A stretch of 17,102 nt of DNA from NCBI GenBank assembly GCA_005240025.1, contig SBBK01000179.1, positions 1-17,102 of the forward strand. Direction: 5' to 3'. Source of the DNA: an archaeon. GTDB lineage: Archaea; Thermoproteota; Nitrososphaeria; Nitrososphaerales; Nitrosopumilaceae. Shown here piece after piece: positions 1-6,475 of this stretch (its first letter is position 1; each line of letters starts with the position of its first letter). Both the position numbers and the translations under genes were made by a program. A model generated the notes under the pieces. It was not told where the DNA came from, ran no database searches, and saw nothing but the letters and a program-made list of their open reading frames with translations.

Positions 1-39
1 ACATAAGAATGTCTTAAATTAATTGCGTTTTTGCAATGC

Positions 40-474
40 TCATTTTACAATTAAAACAGGCATTGGGGATTTATGTAAGACAAAATTTGAAACGCTTCCC
101 AAAAACAACTCCCTTATTCCACTTTTCCCTCTCGAGCCCATTATCACAAGATCGATTTTATTGCCCTTGTTTTTGATAAATCGGAGTATTGCATCTCCAG
201 GCGTCCCAAATTCTATTACTTTTTTGAATTTGATCGAGTTTTGCTCACATACGGCTCTTGCCTTCTGCATTACACTTTCTGCGTATTTTTTCTCTTCAAT
301 CCGGCACCTCATTGGATCGAAGATTTGAGCCTCCGCAAATGGAACTATATTAACTGAATAGAAACAAACTAGCTCTGAACCGGAGTTTTTTGCCAGGAAT
401 ACTGCAGCGTCCAAGGCCCTGTAAGAGTTGGCCGAACCATCTATTGGAACAAGAATTCTCTTTAGCACAAACAC
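40..474 (-). CDS. Universal stress protein (UspA family), single domain
   Basis: A 144-residue single UspA domain, the normal length for the family. The N-terminal beta strand ends in PIDGS (Asp12), where the family contacts nucleotide. The ATP-binding signature G-2x-G-9x-G-S is intact (GSRG at 113-116, GS at 126-127), followed by the closing strand PVLIVK. This points to an ATP-binding cytoplasmic Usp; the partner or process it serves cannot be read from sequence. The start is GTG at 474. No Shine-Dalgarno sequence precedes it, and a TATA-like stretch lies near 495-505, so a leaderless message is likely. The gene is divergent from the phosphoribosyltransferase gene at 587 and shares with it a three-unit operator at 513-547. 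It is one of five USP genes in the first 6 kb. Confidence 0.93.
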   Translation of the reverse strand: MFVLKRILVPIDGSANSYRALDAAVFLAKNSGSELVCFYSVNIVPFAEAQIFDPMRCRIEEKKYAESVMQKARAVCEQNSIKFKKVIEFGTPGDAILRFIKNKGNKIDLVIMGSRGKSGIRELFLGSVSNFVLHKSPMPVLIVK

Positions 475-512
475 TGGAGGTGGTTACCCTCAAGTATACA
501 TAAAGACAGGTA

Positions 513-547
513 AAATTATCATTTTTGAATTTCAATTCTGATAATTA
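513..547. promoter_or_regulatory. Three-unit 13-bp-phased operator between divergent USP and PRTase genes
   Basis: Three 9-base units lie exactly 13 bases apart: AAATTATCA (513-521), TGAATTTCA (526-534) and TGATAATTA (539-547). The left unit ends 39 bases from the USP start at 474 and the right unit 40 bases from the PRTase start at 587. Each therefore sits just upstream of the expected BRE/TATA position of a leaderless promoter. The same unit and spacing recur at seven or more other sites in the window. The binding protein is unknown. Confidence 0.65.
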
Positions 548-586
548 ACCGGTAGGGTCATATCGAATATTTTATCACATTACTAC

Positions 587-1015
587 GTGGTAAAGAAAGG
601 CGTCACATATGACTATAAGGACTGGGATGAGATTGAAGGGTGTGTAACCAAATTAGTAAAGAAAATCTTGGACAAAAAGATGCAGTTTGGTAGCATTTCA
701 ACCATCAGTAGAGGGGGGTTGGTCCCGTCAAGACTCGTAGCAGACAGATTAAACATCAAACTAATTCTTGTAGATCCCGAGACAATTCCTGCAGATTCTT
801 TGTTTGTTGACGATATTTATGATACAGGGGAGACATTTAGGAAAATGATTGAGCGTGCGGATAGCCCCGAATCATTGATATACGCAACCTTGTTTGCGAG
901 AAGGAAGTCGAGATTCCCAAAACAACTCGTATACGCAAATCTGACCAGAAATACAGAGTATGTGGTATATCCCTGGGACAGATATGAACATGGCATACCA
1001 TATGAATCTCACTAG
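587..1015 (+). CDS. Gpt-like (xanthine/hypoxanthine-type) phosphoribosyltransferase
   Basis: A 142-residue type I phosphoribosyltransferase. The PRPP-binding loop is VDDIYDTGET (residues 74-83), with two acidic residues followed by the DTG turn. SRGG at 41-44 matches the PPi-loop region, and YVVYPWDR near the C-terminus resembles the PWD end of E. coli Gpt. The likely reaction is transfer of ribose 5-phosphate from PRPP to a purine such as xanthine, guanine or hypoxanthine; the exact base is not determined by what can be seen. The start is GTG at 587 with a CATATCG-like TATA near 559-565, so the transcript is probably leaderless. An operator unit ends exactly 40 bases upstream. The 3' end overlaps the convergent small membrane-protein gene by 4 bases. 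Confidence 0.85.
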   Translation: MVKKGVTYDYKDWDEIEGCVTKLVKKILDKKMQFGSISTISRGGLVPSRLVADRLNIKLILVDPETIPADSLFVDDIYDTGETFRKMIERADSPESLIYATLFARRKSRFPKQLVYANLTRNTEYVVYPWDRYEHGIPYESH

Positions 1016-1209
1016 GTAAAAAATCTGAGGATTTGTTTTCTGTCAACTATTGCAACTGCAAGAAGCATGACAGTTCCAACTATGAGACTTACCTCTGGAG
1101 AAAATACTTTTTCTGATAAATCCCATAAACCCCTCCAAAACAAAATCAACCCAATAACTGAAACTACTATGGTAAAAACATACTTTCTTGTTTCTGTGAT
1201 TTCGGCCAT
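1012..1209 (-). CDS. Small two-helix membrane protein, unknown function
   Basis: A 65-residue protein with two hydrophobic segments, about residues 11-29 and 38-55, separated by a short charged stretch and ending in a basic tail (DRKQILRFF). No family was recognised. The ATG at 1209 lies 6 bases after the stop codon of the CBS-domain gene at 1216-1653, so the two are probably co-transcribed, the small protein perhaps anchoring or accompanying the CBS sensor (inference). Its last 4 bases overlap the convergent phosphoribosyltransferase gene. Confidence 0.7.
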   Translation of the reverse strand: MAEITETRKYVFTIVVSVIGLILFWRGLWDLSEKVFSPEVSLIVGTVMLLAVAIVDRKQILRFFT

Positions 1210-1215
1210 ATTGTA

Positions 1216-1653
1216 TTATTTTGGCTTCATTCGTAAAAGAATCTGTTCGGTAATTTTTGTCAGTTCAGCATCGGAACCAACACTACAAAGACGTACGATA
1301 TCAGACGTGGTTACGATTCCGACAAGCGTGTTTTGTTTTACTGCAGGCAAACGATGAATTCGTCGTGTTTTCATAAGTTGTGCGGCCTCCCAGACTGAAT
1401 CGTCTGGATTTATCACGATGAGTGGAGACGACATTGCGTCCTTGACATTGGTAGTAAGCGGCTTTCCTTTTGCAATTATTCTACGGACAAGGTCACGCTC
1501 CGTTATGATGCCCACCGCAATGCCTTTTTCCAGTACCACTACAGCACCTATTGACGCATCATCCATCATTTTTGCAGCATCAAGTACCGTCATTGATGCA
1601 TCTATTACAATGACATTTTTCTTCATGAATTCATTCACAAGCGGCGTGCTCAT
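1216..1653 (-). CDS. CBS-domain pair protein
   Basis: A 145-residue protein made of two CBS motifs (about residues 8-62 and 72-123). Each shows the typical V-G-I-(I/V)-T-(E/T)-x-D pattern (VGIITERDL, VGIVTTSDI) that ends a CBS repeat and contributes to adenosine-nucleotide binding. There is no attached catalytic domain, so it is probably a stand-alone energy or ligand sensor. The ATG is at 1653 with a TATA-like CTTTAAAAG at 1675-1683, which fits a leaderless transcript. An exact TGATTATCA operator unit begins 40 bases upstream of the start, at 1693. The gene is divergent from the unknown gene at 1775 and similar in layout to the second CBS protein at 6001. Confidence 0.92.
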   Translation of the reverse strand: MSTPLVNEFMKKNVIVIDASMTVLDAAKMMDDASIGAVVVLEKGIAVGIITERDLVRRIIAKGKPLTTNVKDAMSSPLIVINPDDSVWEAAQLMKTRRIHRLPAVKQNTLVGIVTTSDIVRLCSVGSDAELTKITEQILLRMKPK

Positions 1654-1692
1654 GATTAAGAAGTCAAATTTGCTCTTTAAAAGACCACAATA

Positions 1693-1735
1693 TGATTATC
1701 AAGTCTAATAGTGTGATAATCAGAAATGATTTTCA
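1693..1735. promoter_or_regulatory. Operator units between divergent CBS gene and gene at 1775
   Basis: TGATTATCA (1693-1701), TGATAATCA (1714-1722) and TGATTTTCA (1727-1735). The last two are 13 bases apart; the first two are 21 bases apart. The outer edges lie exactly 40 bases from the starts at 1653 and 1775. TATA-like boxes CTTTAAAAG (1675-1683) and TTAAATAC (about 1746-1753) sit between each edge and its gene. Confidence 0.65.
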
Positions 1736-1774
1736 TGTTTCAATATTAAATACAAACTAGGTCCTCTTCGAAAT

Positions 1775-2146
1775 ATGGGAATCCTAGAAAACCTTGAAGG
1801 TTTTGAGCCCAAAAAAGCAAAAGAGTCGTTGAATTTGTTACTTGAAACAAGAGAAAACGAATTCAAAGAGCTTGCCAGAGGAATGGGCATTCCTACAACT
1901 GCAAAAAATTGGCATGAGATCATATTACAGTTTTGCCTAGAATTCAATGATTGTTTTTATGCAATGACAACGATGGAGGGCCCAAATGATGCGACCGAAG
2001 ACAGCCACAACACTATTCACAAATGTATGACTCTGATGAGGCAGATAGCGAGGGGAAAGTCAAGCATGATCGAAGTCACCCATTTACAAAATCTGTCGTA
2101 TTCATTGGCCCAAGAATTCAGAACCATTTACAGGCGCCTAAAGTAG
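1775..2146 (+). CDS. Hypothetical protein, probably all-helical
   Basis: A 123-residue soluble protein without a signal peptide or membrane segment. Its composition (many Glu, Lys, Leu, Met) and lack of beta-type strings suggest a helical bundle. No family was recognised. The ATG at 1775 follows a TATA-like TTAAATAC about 26 bases upstream, and an operator unit ends 40 bases before it, so it appears to share regulation with the divergent CBS-domain gene. It ends 3 bases from the convergent zinc-finger gene. Coding status is supported by length, promoter and tight packing between neighbours rather than by a recognised domain. Confidence 0.75.
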   Translation: MGILENLEGFEPKKAKESLNLLLETRENEFKELARGMGIPTTAKNWHEIILQFCLEFNDCFYAMTTMEGPNDATEDSHNTIHKCMTLMRQIARGKSSMIEVTHLQNLSYSLAQEFRTIYRRLK

Positions 2147-2149
2147 ACT

Positions 2150-2428
2150 TTAGGGGTAAACTGCGATCTGGTTTTCTATTAGGTTCTTGTAAGCCCAGGC
2201 ATAAAACTCTCTTTTTGGATGCGACCAGCGTATGTGACTTGCGTAGTCTGCCTTATTTTTGATTAATTTCGGATATGCCCCAAGTGGGCATTTTTCAAAA
2301 TGATCTACAATGTATGCGATGATTGCCTCCCTATGAGTGGTAAGATGTATCAGCCATTGCCTTTTGTCTGCATAGACTTCCCTAAGCTGATCACAAAAGA
2401 TACAGACTGCACGATTATGCATGCTCAT
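2150..2428 (-). CDS. Small zinc-finger protein (C2H2-like)
   Basis: A 92-residue protein with a probable zinc site near its N-terminus: CIFC (9-12), then 15 residues, then HLTTH (28-32), i.e. C-x2-C-x15-H-x3-H. A second possible half-site is Cys47 with HIRWSH further on. The ATG at 2428 lies only 3 bases after the stop of the PNPOx-like gene (2432-2908), so it is the second gene of that operon. It could be a nucleic-acid-binding or protein-interaction finger. It is the only small zinc-finger candidate near the operator cluster, but nothing in the sequence proves it is a regulator. Confidence 0.75.
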   Translation of the reverse strand: MSMHNRAVCIFCDQLREVYADKRQWLIHLTTHREAIIAYIVDHFEKCPLGAYPKLIKNKADYASHIRWSHPKREFYAWAYKNLIENQIAVYP

Positions 2429-2431
2429 GAA

Positions 2432-2908
2432 TTACCATTGCATGTCTGCAGCAGCTAACGATTCATCGCTTGCATCAATAGCCAATGGCGAGTCCGCAAG
2501 CTCATTTGGATTAAGCGTGTACATTATTTGCGGTGTAAACTGGATTACCAGTGGTCTTTTTACTAGTGCAAGGACTTTCCGTTTGTGAAGTCTTGTTAGC
2601 CTGTCTATGATTAGTGTCGATATTTCTTTCCCTAGTTTTGCGTCCTTGATTATTGTAGTCTTGCCTTTTAACTGAAATCCTGTAAGCTTGTTTTTATCAA
2701 ATACAGCTATGCTGCACCATGGATTTGCCTTCAAGTTTCTAAGGGTCTTGTGCTTGAAAAACTCTAGCCAGTAAATAGAGCCGTCCCTCCCCAGATGAAA
2801 ACTTGTTCTTGGAGAAACATTGCAAATTCCAGCCTTGTTTGCAGAGCCCACAATCAGGATCTGCTGTTTGCGAATCATTTCCTTTATTTTATCAGATAAG
2901 ACTACCAC
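2432..2908 (-). CDS. PNPOx-like FMN-binding protein (pyridoxamine 5'-phosphate oxidase fold)
   Basis: A 158-residue split-barrel flavoprotein candidate. It has the family's opening pattern: a short helix (SDKIKEMI), the strand ILIVGSANKAGICNVSPRTSF, then IYWLEFFKHKTLRNLKANPWCSIAVFD, which resembles the usual T..N(L/I)..NP.V.(L/V) segment. Members bind FMN or F420 and reduce or oxidise varied small molecules; the substrate here cannot be assigned. The start is GTG at 2908. An exact TGATTATCA unit begins 40 bases upstream (2948). It is followed after 3 bases by the zinc-finger gene, probably one transcript. Confidence 0.85.
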   Translation of the reverse strand: MVVLSDKIKEMIRKQQILIVGSANKAGICNVSPRTSFHLGRDGSIYWLEFFKHKTLRNLKANPWCSIAVFDKNKLTGFQLKGKTTIIKDAKLGKEISTLIIDRLTRLHKRKVLALVKRPLVIQFTPQIMYTLNPNELADSPLAIDASDESLAAADMQW

Positions 2909-2947
2909 AAAATGATCATAAAGACATTTTTTAATAAAATCAAGATA

Positions 2948-2969
2948 TGATTATCATCTTTGAGATCAT
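2948..2969. promoter_or_regulatory. Operator pair upstream of PNPOx-like gene
   Basis: TGATTATCA (2948-2956), then four bases, then the weaker unit TGAGATCAT (2961-2969), spaced 13 bases. The proximal edge is exactly 40 bases from the GTG start at 2908. The array abuts the stop codon of the USP gene that ends at 2966, so it partly overlaps coding DNA. Confidence 0.55.
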
Positions 2970-3391
2970 TTTACTATCAAAACTGAACATAATGAGTGAT
3001 TTGCCACTTTTAAAGACACGCTTCCAAGAAGGAACTGCAAGACCGCCCCAAGTCCTTTGCTCCCAACCACTATGATGTCGGAATTGTCATCCTTTGAGAA
3101 CCTGACGATTTCATTTGCTACGTTTCCTTCCTTTGTAACTAATTTTGGCTCAAGACCATATTCCTGAACTATCTTTTGAGCCCGATGTAGGGTTTCTTTT
3201 GCGTATTTTCGTAGAATTTCCGCATATTCGTTACCAGCCAGAATGTCGGTTTTGCGTGTTTTATCCACCACATAGATCAAGGTTAGCTTTGAACTGAATT
3301 TTTCTGCCAGAATACATGCCTGCCTAATTGCCTTCTCTGAATATTTGGAGCCATCACAACAGACAAGTATTTTTGAGAAATTTTCAGCCAC
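2966..3391 (-). CDS. Universal stress protein (UspA family), single domain
   Basis: A 141-residue single UspA domain. It has KILVCCDGS at the N-terminus with the conserved Asp, and an intact G-2x-G-9x-G-S ATP-binding signature (GSKG ... LLGS) near the C-terminus, ending in VLIVK. The start is GTG at 3391; a TTAAATC TATA-like box lies about 25 bases upstream. A weak operator-like unit (AGATTAACA, 3430-3438, 7 of 9 matches) stands 39 bases upstream. The gene is divergent from the USP pair at 3668, with a 276-base intergenic region between. Confidence 0.93.
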   Translation of the reverse strand: MAENFSKILVCCDGSKYSEKAIRQACILAEKFSSKLTLIYVVDKTRKTDILAGNEYAEILRKYAKETLHRAQKIVQEYGLEPKLVTKEGNVANEIVRFSKDDNSDIIVVGSKGLGAVLQFLLGSVSLKVANHSLCSVLIVK

Positions 3392-3467
3392 GTATCAACA
3401 CAATGCAAGAACAGATTTAATGATTTTGTAGATTAACAGAAAAGGCGAGAATGCATAAATGTCACAC

Positions 3468-3532
3468 CAATGCGTATGCCATTTTGGGTCAAAACCCAGC
3501 ATTCCCGTCTACCTGTACGATTGCGCGTACAG
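3468..3532. other. Two adjacent hairpins in the intergenic region between divergent USP genes
   Basis: TGGGT (3485-3489), loop CAAA, ACCCA (3494-3498), with outer AATGC (about 3469-3473) and GCATT (3499-3503) able to close a larger stem. This is followed by a perfect 7-bp stem CTGTACG (3513-3519), loop ATTGCG, CGTACAG (3526-3532). No open reading frame of note covers them and the bases do not fold as a tRNA. They may be a small RNA, part of a leader, or terminator-like structures; function is unknown. Confidence 0.35.
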
Positions 3533-3571
3533 CGACATATATAACACACAGATCATAATTAAACAGTTTTG

Positions 3572-3630
3572 TGATTATCATACCTGATAATCTGTGATTT
3601 TTACAATTTGATTATTATTTCTGATAATTA
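3572..3630. promoter_or_regulatory. Four- to five-unit operator array upstream of USP operon
   Basis: Two composite blocks, each of two units 13 bases apart: TGATTATCA (3572-3580) with TGATAATCT (3585-3593), and TGATTATTA (3609-3617) with TGATAATTA (3622-3630). A fifth, TGATTTTTA (3595-3603), lies between. The proximal edge is 38 bases from the GTG at 3668, and TTTAAGTA (3639-3646), a TATA-like box, lies 25 bases before that start. This is the densest copy of the motif in the window. Confidence 0.7.
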
Positions 3631-3667
3631 AAAAGATGTTTAAGTAAAAACAGAAAAGATTGAACTT

Positions 3668-4096
3668 GTGGTAGAGAAACAGATCAAAAGAATTCTGGTT
3701 CCAATGGACGGCTCAAAGACTTGTTTTCATGCTCTAGATGAGGCCATTGAGCTGGCACGTGTTTGTCATGCGACAATTTTAGGCATTCACGCTATTTCAT
3801 TTGTTCCAGCAGAGTTTATGCCATCTGTCGTGCCATATAGAATTTATCAGAAAAAAGAGGCAGGCAAGTTCCTAGAAAAAGCAAGGCTTCTGGCTGCGAA
3901 AAAAGGGATCATGTTCCATTATGCTATAGTTTTTGGAAACCCGGTTGACCAAATAATAAACATATCACGATCTAAAAAAGCAGATCTAATTGTGATTGGT
4001 TCAAGGGGGAAAGGGAGATTATCGGAAGCCTTTTTTGGAAGCATCTCAAATGCGGTTCTACACAAGTCTACAATTCCAGTCTTACTAGTGAAATAG
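3668..4096 (+). CDS. Universal stress protein (UspA family), single domain
   Basis: A 142-residue single UspA domain. RILVPMDGS supplies the N-terminal Asp, and the ATP signature GSRGKGRLSEAFFGS is intact. It is close in style to the USPs at 40-474 and 5464-5883 (shared phrase LHKS/AHKS-x-I/M-PVL near the end). The start is GTG at 3668, leaderless by the position of TTTAAGTA. It is the first gene of a two-USP operon: the next USP starts 8 bases after its stop. The operator array at 3572-3630 lies directly upstream of the core promoter. Confidence 0.93.
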   Translation: MVEKQIKRILVPMDGSKTCFHALDEAIELARVCHATILGIHAISFVPAEFMPSVVPYRIYQKKEAGKFLEKARLLAAKKGIMFHYAIVFGNPVDQIINISRSKKADLIVIGSRGKGRLSEAFFGSISNAVLHKSTIPVLLVK

Positions 4097-4104
4097 GTAA
4101 AAAG

Positions 4105-4566
4105 ATGTATCAAAAGATTCTTGTCCCCTATGATGATTCTAAATTCGCAAAAAAAGCTCTAGATGAGGCAATAAAAATTGCACAAATGACAGACAGCATA
4201 ATTTATCTATGCACCATCATAAGTATGGGAAATATGATCCCGCCAGGCTCGTTGCTTGGATTGGTTAAAAGTGCATCAACTGGTGAACTGCAACGAAAGT
4301 TGATGAGATCAGCAAAAATTCAGGCAGAGCAACTAGAAGCTACAAAAATAAGATATTGCAAATCAAAAGGTGTAAGAGCATACTACAAGATAGTCATAAA
4401 TGGCAATACAGTTGAGGAGATTCTAAAGATTGCAAAAAAGAAGTCAGTCGATTTAATCGTGATTGGCAGTCAGGGTCTCCACGGAATATCCAGGATAAGG
4501 TCTCTAGGAAGTATCAGCAGGAAGGTATCAGAGCTTGCAACGTGTCCCGTTTTGATTGTAAGGTAA
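4105..4566 (+). CDS. Universal stress protein (UspA family), divergent second USP of operon
   Basis: A 153-residue UspA domain, slightly longer than its four neighbours. KILVPYDDS replaces the usual DGS with DDS, and the nucleotide-binding signature has one additional residue (GSQG, then ten residues, then GS, instead of nine). This could alter ATP binding. It ends in PVLIVR. The ATG at 4105 follows the upstream USP stop by 8 bases with only a weak AGGTAA before it; translation is probably coupled. Its stop is 2 bases from the convergent PRTase-fold gene. Two Usp subunits from one message suggests a heterodimer (inference). Confidence 0.92.
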   Translation: MYQKILVPYDDSKFAKKALDEAIKIAQMTDSIIYLCTIISMGNMIPPGSLLGLVKSASTGELQRKLMRSAKIQAEQLEATKIRYCKSKGVRAYYKIVINGNTVEEILKIAKKKSVDLIVIGSQGLHGISRIRSLGSISRKVSELATCPVLIVR

Positions 4567-4568
4567 TG

Positions 4569-5204
4569 TTACGTTTGTTTTGATTTATATTTTTGGAGTA
4601 TGTTCATGACTATTTGTTCTGGTACCTGCTCGAATTTTCTATAAAATTGTGCAACTGCAGAAAACTCTACAGGCATTTCCAATGCGACAATTTGCACACC
4701 AAATCTTTTGAGAATCTCACATGAAATATACGGTATTACAGGTACGGCCAGAATTGTTTCCTTTACATTTCTCTGTGATAACCATTGTAAAATTGCACAG
4801 ATGGTAGAACCTGTGGCAACGCCGTCATCTACCAATATTACCTTGTTTTTACTAAAATCATAGATTGTATCTCCACGATATGCCTGAATTTGTCTTTCTA
4901 CCTCACTTTTCTTTTTGGCTATTTCTTGCGCAAATCCTGGCTCATCTATGTAGCGCTGCCATTCTTGGCTACAATATATCACCCCATCATATGTGACTGC
5001 ACCCACTCCATATTCTTGGTAATCTGGCGGCGTAATTTTTTTAGCAATTATAATGTCAAGTGATAGACCTAGTCTTCTTGCTATTTCATCCCCTACAATT
5101 ATCCCTCCCCGCGGGACGGCAAGAACCACATAGTCTTTGCTTTTTACTAATGGTACCAGCTTTTCAGCCAGGAGTTTGCCTGCATGATGTCGATCGTGGA
5201 TCAT
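4569..5204 (-). CDS. Phosphoribosyltransferase-fold protein (COG1926-like)
   Basis: A 211-residue protein of the PRTase superfamily. VPRGG (30-34) matches the PPi loop, and VILVDDGVATGSTI around residues 122-135 is the PRPP-binding motif with its two acidic residues and Thr-Gly-Ser turn. The insertion between them (AKKITPPDYQEYGVGAV) is characteristic of the predicted phosphoribosyltransferases often found beside universal stress genes and alpha/beta hydrolases. The substrate is unknown; these are not clearly purine salvage enzymes. The ATG is at 5204. A small gene at 5239-5397 ends 34 bases upstream in the same direction, so the pair may share the operator-bearing promoter near 5417-5457. 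Confidence 0.87.
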   Translation of the reverse strand: MIHDRHHAGKLLAEKLVPLVKSKDYVVLAVPRGGIIVGDEIARRLGLSLDIIIAKKITPPDYQEYGVGAVTYDGVIYCSQEWQRYIDEPGFAQEIAKKKSEVERQIQAYRGDTIYDFSKNKVILVDDGVATGSTICAILQWLSQRNVKETILAVPVIPYISCEILKRFGVQIVALEMPVEFSAVAQFYRKFEQVPEQIVMNILQKYKSKQT

Positions 5205-5238
5205 TGTGAGTTTTAATGTGGTTGTAATTCCAATATAG

Positions 5239-5397
5239 TCATCGCCTATACCTCGCTAGCGCAGATACAATATCTGATTTTGTTACATTGCATTTGAGTA
5301 AAACATGTAGTGCATTAGGAATTTTGACACCATATTGGTGTATAACTAACGCCGCCGTTGGTTCGGATGATTTTATTGTGGCCGGATTTAATAGCAT
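5239..5397 (-). CDS. Hypothetical small protein upstream of PRTase-fold gene
   Basis: A 52-residue reading frame. It opens MLLNPATIKSSEPTAALVIH and continues into a Val/Ile/Leu-rich middle with a basic C-terminal end (ALARYRR). No family was recognised. Support for coding comes from the promoter: TATTTAATT (about 5418-5426) lies 25 bases before the ATG at 5397, and an operator unit begins 39 bases upstream, the same geometry as at the recognised genes. An alternative in-frame ATG at 5412 would add five residues. It lies 34 bases before the phosphoribosyltransferase-fold gene and is probably co-transcribed with it. Confidence 0.5.
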   Translation of the reverse strand: MLLNPATIKSSEPTAALVIHQYGVKIPNALHVLLKCNVTKSDIVSALARYRR

Positions 5398-5435
5398 GTC
5401 AAAATTTGTCATCTATCAATTAAATACAGAAAAGA

Positions 5436-5457
5436 AGAATCTCAGATGTGATAATCA
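5436..5457. promoter_or_regulatory. Operator pair upstream of small gene / PRTase operon
   Basis: Read on the minus strand, TGAGATTCT (5444-5436) and TGATTATCA (5457-5449) are spaced 13 bases. The proximal edge is 39 bases from the ATG at 5397. The distal unit is an exact copy of the consensus. The array lies just downstream of the stop of the USP gene at 5464. Confidence 0.5.
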
Positions 5458-5463
5458 GATTTG

Positions 5464-5883
5464 TTATTTTATGATTAAAACTGGGATACTGGACTTGTGT
5501 GCAACATAATGAGACACACTGCCCAGAAAGATTTCTTTGACGTTACTCCTTCCACGCGAACCCATTACAACAAGGTCTGCCTTTTTGTTCTTAGCAAATG
5601 TGACTATCTTAAAGCCCTCGTTTCCGCACAGAATTTTGCTGTAAAATAATATGCCATTTTTTGCGCATCTGGACTTGGCATCGTTTAGGATTTTTTTACC
5701 GCTTTCGGTAAACATTTGGCCCAACTTTGTTTTTGGTTTTGCCACATTTACGGAAAACATAGGGATTACAAAGATTCCCGTGATTACTGCTTGGCTTTGT
5801 CGCGCAAGATAGATCGCATGATCAAGCGCTCTTGAGGAATTTTCTGAGCCATCCAGTGCGACGAATATTTGTTTGAGGACCAA
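5464..5883 (-). CDS. Universal stress protein (UspA family), single domain
   Basis: A 139-residue single UspA domain. The conserved Asp is in FVALDGS and the nucleotide-binding signature GSRGRSNVKEIFLGS is intact; the protein ends in PVLIIK. The start is TTG at 5883, the only plausible start before the conserved first strand. TATA-like stretches lie at TTTTAATC (about 5908-5915) and TATAAAATA (5897-5905). It is divergent from the second CBS gene at 6001, and the two share a three-unit operator at 5925-5959. Confidence 0.92.
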   Translation of the reverse strand: MVLKQIFVALDGSENSSRALDHAIYLARQSQAVITGIFVIPMFSVNVAKPKTKLGQMFTESGKKILNDAKSRCAKNGILFYSKILCGNEGFKIVTFAKNKKADLVVMGSRGRSNVKEIFLGSVSHYVAHKSSIPVLIIK

Positions 5884-5924
5884 TCTACCCTTTCCTTATT
5901 TTATACAAGATTAAAAGGGCTGCA

Positions 5925-5959
5925 TAATTTTCGAATGTGATTTTCAGTGTTGAGAATTC
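5925..5959. promoter_or_regulatory. Three-unit 13-bp-phased operator between divergent USP and CBS genes
   Basis: TAATTTTCG (5925-5933), TGATTTTCA (5938-5946) and TGAGAATTC (5951-5959), each 13 bases from the next. The outer edges are both 42 bases from the flanking starts at 5883 and 6001. The central unit is identical to the one at 1727-1735. A CATATAG TATA-like box at 5971-5977 serves the CBS gene. Confidence 0.6.
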
Positions 5960-6000
5960 GCCCAGCATCTCATATAGGAAGAGTTTGTGAATAAAAGACA

Positions 6001-6471
6001 ATGCCGCCCCAACCAATACTTGTAAAAGACATCATGACAAAATCACTTGTCATGGTAGCTTCTTCGGCTACTGTAAATGAGGCAGCCAAACTCATGGAAA
6101 ACGCAGGAGTTGGCTCTGTCGTAGTCATGGAAAAAGATGTACCTGTCGGGATAATGACAGATAGAGATTTTGCGATAAGAATTGCTGCCCATGCATACCC
6201 AATCCATACCAAGATAAGACAGGTTATGTCGTCACCTCTCATTCACATCAGTCCTGCCGATGAACTCTGGGTTGCTGCAGACCTGATGTATTCTAGGAAG
6301 ATACGCAGATTACCTGTCTTAGATGAGGACGAGTTATTGGGGATCATAACTGCAACGGATTTGGTCAAGTTGTTTGTTGTTTGCAACAGAGAGGACCAAA
6401 GAAAAGTGTACTATCATGCCCTGACAAAACTATTTGACGATAGTAACGAGCATGAAATTGCAACCTACTGA
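6001..6471 (+). CDS. CBS-domain pair protein
   Basis: A 156-residue protein with two CBS motifs, marked by VGIMTDRDF near residues 49-57 and LGIITATDL near 117-125. It begins MPPQPILVKDIMT, a typical opening of CBS-pair sensors. It is similar in layout to the CBS protein at 1216-1653 and has no extra catalytic domain. The ATG at 6001 follows a CATATAG TATA-like box by about 27 bases, which fits a leaderless message. It is convergent with the broken VIT1-type gene, whose stop lies 4 bases from its own. Confidence 0.92.
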   Translation: MPPQPILVKDIMTKSLVMVASSATVNEAAKLMENAGVGSVVVMEKDVPVGIMTDRDFAIRIAAHAYPIHTKIRQVMSSPLIHISPADELWVAADLMYSRKIRRLPVLDEDELLGIITATDLVKLFVVCNREDQRKVYYHALTKLFDDSNEHEIATY

Positions 6472-6475
6472 ATTT

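Noticed and set aside
5288..5509. Plus-strand 73-codon frame
   Set aside because: Its 3' part is the antisense of the USP C-terminus and the rest is antisense to the better supported minus-strand small gene.
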